From Actinomycetota bacterium (lineage in GTDB: Bacteria > Actinomycetota > Actinomycetes > S36-B12): a stretch of DNA of 5,905 nt. How positions within the stretch are numbered: position 1 is the first letter of the stretch; each line of letters starts with the position of its first letter. Below are positions 1 to 5,905 of the stretch, piece by piece. The DNA is taken from contig WLHM01000091.1 of the NCBI GenBank assembly GCA_009702725.1, forward strand, positions 1 to 5,905. The letters run 5' to 3'. The notes under the pieces were generated by a model. That model saw only the letters and a list, made by a program, of their open reading frames with translations, was not told the origin of the DNA and searched no databases. The translations under genes were made by a program, and so were the position numbers.

Positions 1-1169
1 AATGAAATGACGGCGACGATGCCAAGGGCGCGATAGTAAATCATCAGATAGATCATGACTAGAACAAGGCCAAGCAGCCCCGCGATGATGCCAGCACGCA
101 ACTGATCATTACCCACCGTCGGCGAAACACTGGTGATATCTACCGGATCCAGGGTTACTGGCAACGCACCGTACTTAAGTACATTGGCAAGATCATTTGC
201 CTCCTGCGCGGTGAAGTTTCCTTCGATTTGCGCTTGGCCGCCGAGAATTGGTTCATTAAATCGAGGTGCCGAGACCACAACACCATCGAGCACAATCGCA
301 AATGCATTACAGGGGCTCACCCCGGAACCGCAATCTTGTAGCGAAGACAATTTAGTCGAAGCCGCGGCTAAGGCCTTAGCGCCCTCGCTATCGAATTCTA
401 GGGATACCACCCAACTACCCACCCCATTTTGCGGCAGGCCAGCGGTGGCGCCGGTGACATTGCTGCCCTTAATGAAGGCCGGCTCTAGGTTGTATTTAAC
501 TCCACCGTTGCGCTCGCAGGTACCGAGCCAAAGCGCCGGATCATCTGGGATACCACCGGTGTAGGCCTCCGGATTCGTGCAGTCCAAAGCCAAGACTTTG
601 CCCTGGTAGGCCGGCGAGTTATCCGTCGACTGCACTAACGAGGTACCGGGTACAAAGGTCGTGGTCGGTGTAGGCGTTGGCGTTGCAGATCCACTGGCAG
701 ATCCACTAGCGGATCCACTAGCCGAAGCACTCGCTGACGGCTCGGGGGTCGGAGTTGCATTGATGTCGAATGGCTCTGGATTTAGCAGAGTATCGACGGG
801 TCGAAAATCAAGTAGTGCGGTGCGCTTTACTAAATCGACGACCCGATCTTGTTCTGCACCGGGCACCGAGACAATTATTGCGGCTCCGTTACCCGAGCCC
901 TGCGTAGTAACTTCAGCCTCAGCCACACCAAGGCCATCAACGCGTTGGCGGATGATGGCGACGGTTTGCTGTAGTTGCTCATCAGTTATTTCAGCCCCCG
1001 CGGTGACCGGCTTGGGCACCAAAATAACCTGAGTACCACCCTGCAAGTCGAGTCCAAGGCGCACGGTATTTGGGGTACTCGGCCAAAATGCCCATGCTAA
1101 TAGGCCGACTAAAACAATTAATAAGGCAATGAGCCCACGGGCGGGCCTGGAAGTTACCGGAGGAGCCAC
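1..1169 (-). CDS. secD: SecD, Sec translocase accessory subunit (C-terminal part outside window)
   Basis: SecD is an inner-membrane partner of SecYEG that, with SecF, uses the proton gradient to help pull secreted proteins out of the channel. The visible 389 residues begin with a short cytoplasmic stretch and TM1 (about 12-29), followed by the family motif LGLDLQGGT (38-46). The extracytoplasmic P1 domain carries a low-complexity insertion (about 144-171) of Ser/Ala/Gly then Thr-Pro repeats. P1 closes with the highly conserved segment around 290-340 (IVLDGVVVSAP, GNFTAQEANDLANVLKYGALP), and TM2 starts near 358. TM3-6 lie beyond base 1. Four cysteines (197, 218, 280, 287) lie in the exported domain. 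I chose the GTG at 1169 because it is the only start placing a short N-terminus before TM1; its Shine-Dalgarno is weak (an AGG about 10 bases upstream). It lies 11 bases after the yajC stop, so the two are likely co-translated. The assignment is firm; only the exact start is uncertain. Confidence 0.95.
   Translation of the reverse strand, partial: MAPPVTSRPARGLIALLIVLVGLLAWAFWPSTPNTVRLGLDLQGGTQVILVPKPVTAGAEITDEQLQQTVAIIRQRVDGLGVAEAEVTTQGSGNGAAIIVSVPGAEQDRVVDLVKRTALLDFRPVDTLLNPEPFDINATPTPEPSASASASGSASGSASGSATPTPTPTTTFVPGTSLVQSTDNSPAYQGKVLALDCTNPEAYTGGIPDDPALWLGTCERNGGVKYNLEPAFIKGSNVTGATAGLPQNGVGSWVVSLEFDSEGAKALAAASTKLSSLQDCGSGVSPCNAFAIVLDGVVVSAPRFNEPILGGQAQIEGNFTAQEANDLANVLKYGALPVTLDPVDITSVSPTVGNDQLRAGIIAGLLGLVLVMIYLMIYYRALGIVAVIS
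685..732. repeat. 12-bp tandem repeat inside secD
   Basis: Three near-identical 12-base units (685-696, 697-708, 709-720; plus-strand form GCAGATCCACTA with one or two changes) are followed by a degenerate fourth unit (721-732). In the secD frame each unit encodes Ala-Ser-Gly-Ser, so the array builds the ASGS repeats of the SecD low-complexity insertion. The unit is a multiple of three, so gain or loss of copies would keep the frame. The neighbouring Thr-Pro stretch (about 660-684) is a separate short repeat. Confidence 0.85.
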
Positions 1170-1180
1170 CTGAAGATAAC

Positions 1181-1498
1181 CTAGACCGCCGGGCCCGATG
1201 CGCCGGGTGCTGCTGGCCCATCTGGAGTATCCAGAATTGGAACTTCAGCGGGAATCACTTTGGCGATGGCCGCCGGAAGCATCCGGATGATGACACCGGG
1301 TGAAATCTCGACTAGGACCTCGTCTCCATTAGAAACGACCGTGCCGAAGATTCCAGCGGTAGTCATGATGTTGGTACCTGGCCCCAAGGTGGCTAAAGTC
1401 TCGGCCTGTTTCTTCTGCTTAGCCTTAGCCGGGCGAATCATCAAAAAGTAGAAGACGACCGCGATTAAAACCAGCGGCAATATCGTAACGAGATCCAC
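1181..1498 (-). CDS. yajC: YajC, Sec translocase accessory subunit
   Basis: This is a small single-span membrane protein that associates with SecDF and SecYEG. The 105-residue product fits the family length. It has an N-terminal membrane segment (about residues 5-21) that ends in the typical YFLMIRP turn, then a Lys-rich stretch (AKAKQKK). The soluble domain follows, with the family pattern TTAGIFGTVVSNGDEVLVEI and a Gly-Val-Ile-Ile strand. The tail after about residue 85 is Pro/Ala/Gly-rich and variable. The start is GTG, supported by an AGGAG four bases upstream. It lies 104 bases downstream of ruvB and 11 bases upstream of secD. The yajC-secD order after ruvCAB is the usual actinobacterial one. 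I see no convincing promoter of its own in the gap, so it may be transcribed through from ruvB. Confidence 0.95.
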   Translation of the reverse strand: MDLVTILPLVLIAVVFYFLMIRPAKAKQKKQAETLATLGPGTNIMTTAGIFGTVVSNGDEVLVEISPGVIIRMLPAAIAKVIPAEVPILDTPDGPAAPGASGPAV

Positions 1499-1502
1499 AA
1501 CG

Positions 1503-1507
1503 CTCCT
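1503..1507 (-). promoter_or_regulatory. Shine-Dalgarno of yajC
   Basis: The minus strand reads AGGAG, followed by CGTT and the GTG start at 1498. It is the strongest ribosome-binding site in the window and it fixes a non-ATG start for yajC. It also shows that yajC is translated independently of ruvB, which ends 104 bases upstream. Confidence 0.75.
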
Positions 1508-1602
1508 GACGAAAAGTTCGGACGAGCTCCAACGTGATCAGTGACACCAAAGCCGCAAAGTACGGCCACACGATGAGCCTACCGGTGCCCCCATGGTTAC
1601 CC

Positions 1603-2631
1603 CTAGGTGCCTAGATCCAGCACCCCCTGCGGCGGCAGTGGAGGATTCGCCCCGAGGTGCGACCAAGCCGCCGGTGCGGCTACTCGCCCACGCGGAGTGC
1701 GGATAATCATGCCCAAACGCGCCAGGAAAGGCTCGGCCACGGTTTCAATAGTTTCGGGTTCTTCACCAACCGCAACCGCCAACGTAGAAAGTCCCACGGG
1801 GCCGCCCCCAAAGCGGTTAATGAGGACATCGAGCACCGCTCGGTCAATTCGATCCAGTCCGAGTTCATCGACCTCGTAAAGTTCAAGGGCGGCCCGGGCG
1901 GTCGCGTGGTCAACGACCCCGTTTCCGTGCACCTGCGCAAAGTCGCGCACCCGCCGCAGCAACCTATTTGCAATTCGGGGGGTTCCCCGGCACCTGCCCG
2001 CGATTTCAACGGCACCATCGTCATGTAGTGGCACCTCAAGTAGTGCTGCCGAACGCCGCAGGATGATTTCAAGATCGGGGGGGTCGTAGAAATCAAGATG
2101 GGCGGTGAACCCGAATCGATCACGCAGCGGGCTTGGCAGTAAGCCAGCACGGGTAGTGGCACCGACCAAAGTGAAGGGCGAAATCTCGAGCGGGATTGCG
2201 GTGGCGCCAGGGCCCTTGCCAACGATCACGTCAACCCGGAAATCCTCCATTGCCAAATAGAGCATCTCTTCGGCAGCGCGCGCCGTACGGTGAATTTCAT
2301 CAAGAAAGAGCACCTCACCAGGTTGCAGGCTCGCTAGTACAGCCGCAACATCACCAGCATGTTGCAAGGCTGGGCCAGAAGTGATGCGCAGTGGTGCTTG
2401 CAACTCGGCGGCAATAATGCAGGCCAAGGTGGTCTTACCTAGTCCAGGTGGGCCGCTGAGGAGCACATGATCAGCTGCCCGGCCGCGCCGGCGAGCCGCC
2501 TCCAGCACTAAACCCAGTTGCGATTTGACCCGCTCCTGCCCCACAAAATCCTGAAGCGAAGTTGGCCGCAAAGCACCTTCAATCGCAGCATCATTTGGAT
2601 CCGAAGCCGCGTCGGTAACCCTTTCCGTCAT
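1603..2631 (-). CDS. ruvB: RuvB, Holliday junction branch-migration ATPase
   Basis: RuvB is a hexameric AAA+ motor that, loaded by RuvA, drives branch migration of Holliday junctions during recombination and fork repair. The 342-residue product is full length. Visible parts in order are the N-terminal LRPTSLQDFVGQ segment (21-32), Walker A GPPGLGKT (60-67), Walker B with LFLDEIH (108-114), and the AMEDF block (127-131). These are followed by the sensor-1 region GATTRAGLL (157-165), LRDRFG with the presumed arginine finger (169-174), and sensor-2 GTPRIANRLLRRVRD (216-230). A winged-helix C-terminal domain follows (FGGGPVGLSTLA and TPRGRVA). All expected ATPase motifs are intact. The ATG overlaps the ruvA stop as ATGA, and there is only a weak purine-rich stretch upstream, so translation is probably coupled to ruvA. 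The last gene of the ruvCAB set here. Confidence 0.98.
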   Translation of the reverse strand: MTERVTDAASDPNDAAIEGALRPTSLQDFVGQERVKSQLGLVLEAARRRGRAADHVLLSGPPGLGKTTLACIIAAELQAPLRITSGPALQHAGDVAAVLASLQPGEVLFLDEIHRTARAAEEMLYLAMEDFRVDVIVGKGPGATAIPLEISPFTLVGATTRAGLLPSPLRDRFGFTAHLDFYDPPDLEIILRRSAALLEVPLHDDGAVEIAGRCRGTPRIANRLLRRVRDFAQVHGNGVVDHATARAALELYEVDELGLDRIDRAVLDVLINRFGGGPVGLSTLAVAVGEEPETIETVAEPFLARLGMIIRTPRGRVAAPAAWSHLGANPPLPPQGVLDLGT

Positions 2632-3233
2632 GACCGATCCAAGGATTGCAAGGCAGCCTTTAGCAGTACCGCAATATCCGGGTCCGCCATCTCCGCCGCA
2701 ATAGGGGTTACTGCGCTGACAGCAGCATCAGCTTCACGCTGCGACCAACCCAACGACATCAGGCCAGCGCTAACGGCCCCTTGCCAGCCAGCCGGTGACT
2801 TTGATCCATTAGCAATAGGCGCGGCACCAGTTGGTAGCCCAATGCGGCCCTTGAGTTCTAGCACCAATCGAGCCGCACCCTTTTGACCAACTCCGGGTAC
2901 TTTGGTCAAAGTCGCATAGTCATTTCGAGCCACCGCTGCGCGAAGTTCATCAGGAGACAAAGTCGAAAGTATCGCTAAGGCCAATCGGGGGCCCACGCCA
3001 CTGATCGTCTGAACCAACTCAAAGACTGCACGCTCATCGGTGCCGAGGAAGCCAAATAAAGTCAAGGAGTCCTCGCGGACGATCATTGCGGTCACCAGCT
3101 CAACGCGATCCCCAACTCGTAAACCCAATGCCGTAGCAGGGGTGCACGATGCGGTTACCCCCATCGGCCCGATGTCGACAACCACGTAATCCGGCCCGAC
3201 TAGATGAACCACACCACGTAGGAAGGCGATCAT
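2628..3233 (-). CDS. ruvA: RuvA, Holliday junction DNA-binding subunit
   Basis: RuvA forms tetramers that bind four-way junctions, hold them open and recruit RuvB. The 201-residue protein has the three expected parts. Domain I is an OB-fold at about 1-62 with the start MIAFLRG; its acidic pin is E54-D55 in VREDSLTLFGF. Domain II has two helix-hairpin-helix motifs, SGVGPRLALAIL (78-89) and VPGVGQKGAARLVLEL (112-127). A flexible linker (about 131-150) leads to domain III (about 152-201), the three-helix RuvB-binding domain. Its ATG overlaps the ruvC stop (ATGA) and its own stop overlaps the ruvB start in the same way. There is no Shine-Dalgarno ahead of it, so it relies on translational coupling. 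Identification is secure. Confidence 0.98.
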   Translation of the reverse strand: MIAFLRGVVHLVGPDYVVVDIGPMGVTASCTPATALGLRVGDRVELVTAMIVREDSLTLFGFLGTDERAVFELVQTISGVGPRLALAILSTLSPDELRAAVARNDYATLTKVPGVGQKGAARLVLELKGRIGLPTGAAPIANGSKSPAGWQGAVSAGLMSLGWSQREADAAVSAVTPIAAEMADPDIAVLLKAALQSLDRS

Positions 3234-3760
3234 CTGGCGCCAACTGAAGTCGCTGCGGCCGCAATCGCATCACTGATGCGCCGTTGCGCCGCACCCCGCC
3301 AAATTTGGCAGACAGCAATTGCTACCGCATCTGCCGCATCGGCTGGTTTCGGGGCCAGCGAGAGACCTAAAATTCGGGTAACCATTGCGGTGACCTGTGT
3401 TTTGTCGGCGCGTCCGCTACCGGTGACCGCGGCCTTAACTTCAGTGGGGGTGTGCATCGCGACCGGAATACCACGACGCCCAGCAATCACGAGCGCCATG
3501 GCCGCAGCCTGTGCCGTACCCATCGCCGAGCGCACGTTGTGCTGGCTAAATACGCGCTCGATGGCGATCACTTCTGGGTCAAATTGGTCAACTAACTCTT
3601 CGATCCCCCGCTCAATGCTGGCCAACCGCGACTCCAGAGGGGCTTGAGGAGAGGTTACGAGCACCCCAATATGAACCGCGGTCAGGGTGCGCCCGGCTGC
3701 ACCCTCAATGACCGCAACTCCGCACCGGGTCAGGCCAGGGTCGACGCCCAACACGCGCAT
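3230..3760 (-). CDS. ruvC: RuvC, Holliday junction resolvase
   Basis: RuvC is a dimeric, metal-dependent endonuclease that cuts Holliday junctions symmetrically. Counting from the ATG at 3760 the protein has 176 residues. The four acidic catalytic positions are present: D7 in MRVLGVDPGLTRCG, E68 in IAIERVF, and D141 and D144 in PADAADAVAIAV. The conserved helix FSQHNVRSAMGTAQ and the segment PTEVKAAVTGSGRADKTQV are also intact. An in-frame ATG at 3778 would add six residues (MVKGVV) but has no Shine-Dalgarno and would abut the LexA box. The ATG at 3760 has AAAGGGG five bases upstream and gives the usual family N-terminus, so I prefer it. First gene of an SOS-type unit with ruvA and ruvB; its stop overlaps the ruvA start by four bases. 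Confidence 0.97.
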   Translation of the reverse strand: MRVLGVDPGLTRCGVAVIEGAAGRTLTAVHIGVLVTSPQAPLESRLASIERGIEELVDQFDPEVIAIERVFSQHNVRSAMGTAQAAAMALVIAGRRGIPVAMHTPTEVKAAVTGSGRADKTQVTAMVTRILGLSLAPKPADAADAVAIAVCQIWRGAAQRRISDAIAAAATSVGAR

Positions 3761-3765
3761 AACTA

Positions 3766-3772
3766 CCCCTTT
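3766..3772 (-). promoter_or_regulatory. Shine-Dalgarno of ruvC, deciding the start
   Basis: The minus strand reads AAAGGGG, five bases before the ATG at 3760. It supports that ATG over the in-frame one at 3778, which lies upstream of this site and has no comparable element. Confidence 0.65.
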
Positions 3773-3779
3773 CACCATC

Positions 3780-3793
3780 CGAACAGGTGTTCG
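3780..3793. promoter_or_regulatory. LexA (SOS) operator upstream of ruvCAB
   Basis: The sequence CGAACAGGTGTTCG has six-base arms (CGAACA/TGTTCG) that are perfect inverted repeats around a two-base centre. It matches the Gram-positive and actinobacterial LexA pattern GAAC-N4-GTTC exactly. It sits 19 bases ahead of the preferred ruvC start and just after a possible -10 element, where bound LexA would block initiation. ruvCAB are known SOS genes in several actinobacteria, which fits. Binding is inferred from the sequence. Confidence 0.88.
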
Positions 3794-3797
3794 TACG

Positions 3798-3803
3798 ACA
3801 CTA
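3798..3803 (-). promoter_or_regulatory. Possible -10 element of ruvC promoter
   Basis: The minus strand reads TAGTGT, which fits the loose TANNNT pattern. Initiation about seven bases downstream would fall inside the LexA box and leave a leader of about 30 bases before ruvC. No recognisable -35 hexamer lies 16-19 bases upstream, so this is a weak assignment resting mainly on position. Confidence 0.3.
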
Positions 3804-3868
3804 ACGTGAGGGGCCGACAGATTGCTGGAATAAGGCGTTGGGCGCGGCGTATTGTTAGCACGAGACCA

Positions 3869-5284
3869 CTAAGTCGCGGACCTCACTACGTCTCCGGCAA
3901 CCTCGGCGAACCCCGAACGTAGGTCTTCGACTAGTTCGTCAAGATCTGGTACCGCCCGGTCAACGGCTGAAATCCCGACATAAGCAGTACCGTCATAGGT
4001 CACCATAGTGACGTTCACAGCGGCCCCAATCGTTGCCACCAGCGGATAGGCCGCCAACATCTTGGCCCCGGCTAGATATAGCGGCACCGGCGGGCCGGGC
4101 ACATTACTTGCGGTTACGTCACTGGATTGGGCCGCTTGGGCCAGCAACGGGACGGGTACGAGCCAACTTACCTCCGCCAACGGATCGGCCAGTCGCAGTG
4201 CAGGCTCCTCGCGCCAGTTAGCGACCAAGGCATGCGCCGCGCTCATTCGTTCACCAACGGTGAGTCCGGCAATGGGGAACGGAAATCTAGCGATACTGAC
4301 CGCATTTGACGCTTGTCCGCTGCGATCGCCCGGGTCACCACGCAGACTTATGGGCACATTAATGCGAAGTTCATCAACTACTACCCCATGACGACGGTGG
4401 TAGATATCAAAACCCCCGGCTAGTGCAGCTAGAAAAGCGTCGTTAACACTTAAACCACGCGACTTCGCAGCTCCGCGAAGTGCCGCGAAAGGCAGATTAA
4501 AGGCGGCGAAGCGGTAGGTAGTGCCGCGACCGGCCATTACCGGTGACATTGGACCATCACTTACGGCCGTGAATCGGCCAATTGACGAAGCGGTATTCCA
4601 CAGCCGAGACCAAGTTTGTGTGGGATCAATGACGCTACCTCGCGCCAGACCAATTGCTCCGCGCACCGAACTAACCGCGAGTTCGGCTCCCCATTTGATG
4701 TTGTCGGTGAGATTAGCAATCGTGACATCCACAACTGAAACCTCCTCTGAATCGGGCGCCGGCGGTGGCACGGGCTCATCAGGATTTGTTTCCTCACTCA
4801 GTTCAAATAATGAAAGCGCAATCATTACGGTCGCCGCACCATCTGCAATAGAGTGATGAAGCTTCAACAAGAACGCCGACTGCCCTCCCGGAAGCCCCTC
4901 AATAAGAGCTGCTTCCCAAAGAGGACGGTTGTGGTCAAAATCAGTCAAACTCATGCGGCGGGCATCATCAAGTAGACCTTGCCAGCCAGCATCTTCCGGC
5001 AACCGATACCTACGCACATGCACATCAAGGTCAAAATCTGGATCTACGGCCAACCTCGGCGCGGAAAACCCCGAAGCTCCATAGAGAGGGCGCTTACGGA
5101 GTGCAGGCACGAACATCGTCAGTCGATTAAGTCGCGCGTGTAAACGACCCCAGTCAGGAGCGCTGTCTAAAACTGCGAGTGCAATTACCGTCGAACGCAG
5201 TTTTGGGTCTGCGCTGGCAGTGCGAAACGTTGCAGCGTCCCAACCACGTAATTGGGTACCGACTCCAAATTTCGCATAAGCCAT
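3869..5284 (-). CDS. WS/DGAT-family O-acyltransferase
   Basis: Enzymes of this family (wax ester synthase/acyl-CoA:diacylglycerol acyltransferase) esterify acyl-CoA to diacylglycerol or long-chain alcohols, making storage lipids or wax esters in the cytoplasm. The 471 residues match the family length. The N-terminal domain shows WDAATF near 15-20, PLWEAALIEG (121-130) and the catalytic HHxxxDG motif as HHSIADG (143-149). A Pro/acidic linker (about 162-182, containing PPP) leads to the C-terminal half, with NDAFLAALAGG (281-291), SNVPGPPVPLYLAGA (393-407) and the end block YDGTAYVGISAVD (430-442). No signal peptide is visible. The ATG immediately follows the yebC stop, with no Shine-Dalgarno and no other in-frame start nearby, so co-translation with yebC is likely. 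The true acceptor cannot be read from the sequence; some relatives acylate other alcohols. A gene for this family at this position is not part of the standard yebC-ruvC arrangement I know. Confidence 0.93.
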   Translation of the reverse strand: MAYAKFGVGTQLRGWDAATFRTASADPKLRSTVIALAVLDSAPDWGRLHARLNRLTMFVPALRKRPLYGASGFSAPRLAVDPDFDLDVHVRRYRLPEDAGWQGLLDDARRMSLTDFDHNRPLWEAALIEGLPGGQSAFLLKLHHSIADGAATVMIALSLFELSEETNPDEPVPPPAPDSEEVSVVDVTIANLTDNIKWGAELAVSSVRGAIGLARGSVIDPTQTWSRLWNTASSIGRFTAVSDGPMSPVMAGRGTTYRFAAFNLPFAALRGAAKSRGLSVNDAFLAALAGGFDIYHRRHGVVVDELRINVPISLRGDPGDRSGQASNAVSIARFPFPIAGLTVGERMSAAHALVANWREEPALRLADPLAEVSWLVPVPLLAQAAQSSDVTASNVPGPPVPLYLAGAKMLAAYPLVATIGAAVNVTMVTYDGTAYVGISAVDRAVPDLDELVEDLRSGFAEVAGDVVRSAT

Positions 5285-5905
5285 CTATTCGACCGATGCC
5301 ATGATGTCATCGCTAACATCAAAGTTTGCGTACACATTTTGCACATCATCGCTATCCTCAAGGACGTCAATCAACTTAAATACTTTGCGGGCACCTTCTT
5401 CGTCCAATTCAACCGTGACGCTTGGAAGAAATGTAGCCTCGGCAGATTCATAGTCCAAACCAGCACTTTGTAATGCAGTGCGAACCGCAACCACGTCGGT
5501 TGCCTCACTGACAACTTCAAAGGACTCCCCCAAGTCGTTGACTTCTTCGGCCCCGGCATCAAGTACCGCACTCAGAATCTCGTCTTCGGTAAGTCCTTCA
5601 GTTTTTGGCACAATTACGACGCCTTTACGGGCGAATAGATATGAAACCGAGCCGGGGTCGGCCATCGACCCGCCGTTCCTGGTCATCGCGACGCGAACTT
5701 CAGATGCAGCACGATTGCGATTATCGGTGAGGCACTCGACCAAGAATGCCACCCCATTTGGACCGTATCCCTCGTACATGATGGTTTGCCAATCAGCGCC
5801 ACCTGCTTCAAGGCCTGATCCACGCTTGACCGCACGCTCAATATTGTCGAGTGGCACCGAAGTCTTGCGCGCCTTTTGAACCGCGTCGTAAAGGGTTGGG
5901 TTACC
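5285..5905 (-). CDS. yebC: YebC/PmpR family (TACO1-like) protein, N-terminus outside window
   Basis: This is a widely conserved cytoplasmic protein, annotated historically as a transcriptional regulator. It is related to mitochondrial TACO1, and more recent work links it to translation of difficult, proline-rich stretches. The frame is open to the last base of the window, giving 206 visible residues; about 40 N-terminal residues (the usual GHSKW region) are missing. Visible family segments are SVPLDNIERAVKRGSG, then YEGYGPNGVAFLVECLTDNRNR, and next RNGGSMADPGSVSYLFARKGVV. The last two domains end in the pattern DSDDVQNVYANFDV. A GTG at 5857 lies within conserved sequence and is not the real start. 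yebC directly upstream of ruvC is common in actinobacteria; here an acyltransferase gene intervenes, beginning at the base after the yebC stop. Confidence 0.97.
   Translation of the reverse strand, partial: GNPTLYDAVQKARKTSVPLDNIERAVKRGSGLEAGGADWQTIMYEGYGPNGVAFLVECLTDNRNRAASEVRVAMTRNGGSMADPGSVSYLFARKGVVIVPKTEGLTEDEILSAVLDAGAEEVNDLGESFEVVSEATDVVAVRTALQSAGLDYESAEATFLPSVTVELDEEGARKVFKLIDVLEDSDDVQNVYANFDVSDDIMASVE

Noticed and set aside
133..564. Plus-strand open frame of 143 codons
   Set aside because: It is antisense to conserved SecD P1 sequence, has no recognisable domain, and mirrors the codon bias of secD.
661..1032. Plus-strand frame with a repeated Asp-Pro-Leu-Ala motif
   Set aside because: The repeat is only the antisense reading of the 12-bp array that encodes the SecD ASGS insert.
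991..1221. Minus-strand frame of 76 codons spanning the yajC-secD junction
   Set aside because: It is out of frame with both yajC and secD, both of which show strong family motifs here.
1510..1520. CGAAAAGTTCG, a short palindrome upstream of yajC considered as a second LexA site
   Set aside because: It lacks the GAAC-N4-GTTC arrangement: the arms are CGAA/TTCG with a three-base centre.
1553..1567. Possible hairpin GCCG-N7-CGGC after ruvB considered as a terminator
   Set aside because: The stem is only four strong pairs and is followed by just three T residues, so it is too weak to call.
1538..1594. 18-codon reading frame (MGAPVG...) just after ruvB
   Set aside because: It has a GGGG run five bases upstream of its ATG, but the length is within chance expectation and the peptide shows no leader-like features such as codon runs or a hydrophobic segment.
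1657..2222. Long plus- and minus-strand frames within ruvB
   Set aside because: They overlap the conserved RuvB coding sequence in other frames and resemble no family.
3794..3868. Search for a terminator after the acyltransferase gene
   Set aside because: No stable stem with a T-run is visible in this interval, so none is annotated.
4062..4391. Plus-strand frames opposite the acyltransferase C-terminal half
   Set aside because: They lie antisense to the conserved SNVPGP and end-block motifs and have no recognisable content.

Overview
This window is a chromosomal block from an actinobacterium (Actinomycetota), with every supported gene on the minus strand. The evidence is the gene order yebC–(acyltransferase)–ruvC–ruvA–ruvB–yajC–secD, a core actinobacterial arrangement, together with a WS/DGAT-type acyltransferase, a SecD carrying the long Ser/Ala/Thr/Pro-rich periplasmic-side insertion seen in that phylum, and a GAAC-N4-GTTC SOS box of the Gram-positive LexA type. 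Base composition looks only moderately GC-rich by eye (not computed), which suggests a non-streptomycete, non-mycobacterial lineage such as an uncultured aquatic actinobacterium; that last step is inference.

Read in the direction of transcription (high to low coordinates): the window opens inside yebC (5' end outside), a conserved translation/regulatory factor. Its TAG stop is directly followed by the ATG of a full-length WS/DGAT-family O-acyltransferase (3869-5284), so the two are probably co-translated. About 108 bases then separate this gene from ruvC. That gap holds a LexA box (3780-3793) and a possible -10 element, marking the start of a DNA-damage-controlled unit. ruvC, ruvA and ruvB follow with two 4-base ATGA overlaps and encode the complete Holliday-junction processing machine: RuvAB branch migration and RuvC resolution.

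After ruvB comes a gap of 104 bases, then yajC (GTG start, good Shine-Dalgarno) and, 11 bases after its stop, secD (GTG start), which runs off the low-coordinate end of the window. YajC and SecD are accessory components of the Sec translocase; secF is expected just outside.

Most of the window is conserved housekeeping sequence. The parts most worth a second look are the acyltransferase gene wedged between yebC and the SOS-controlled ruvCAB, the clear LexA box and its consequence for the ruvC start codon, and the 12-bp tandem repeat that builds the low-complexity insert of SecD. I found no RNA genes, mobile elements, CRISPR arrays or convincing terminators, and no sign of a wholly new system.
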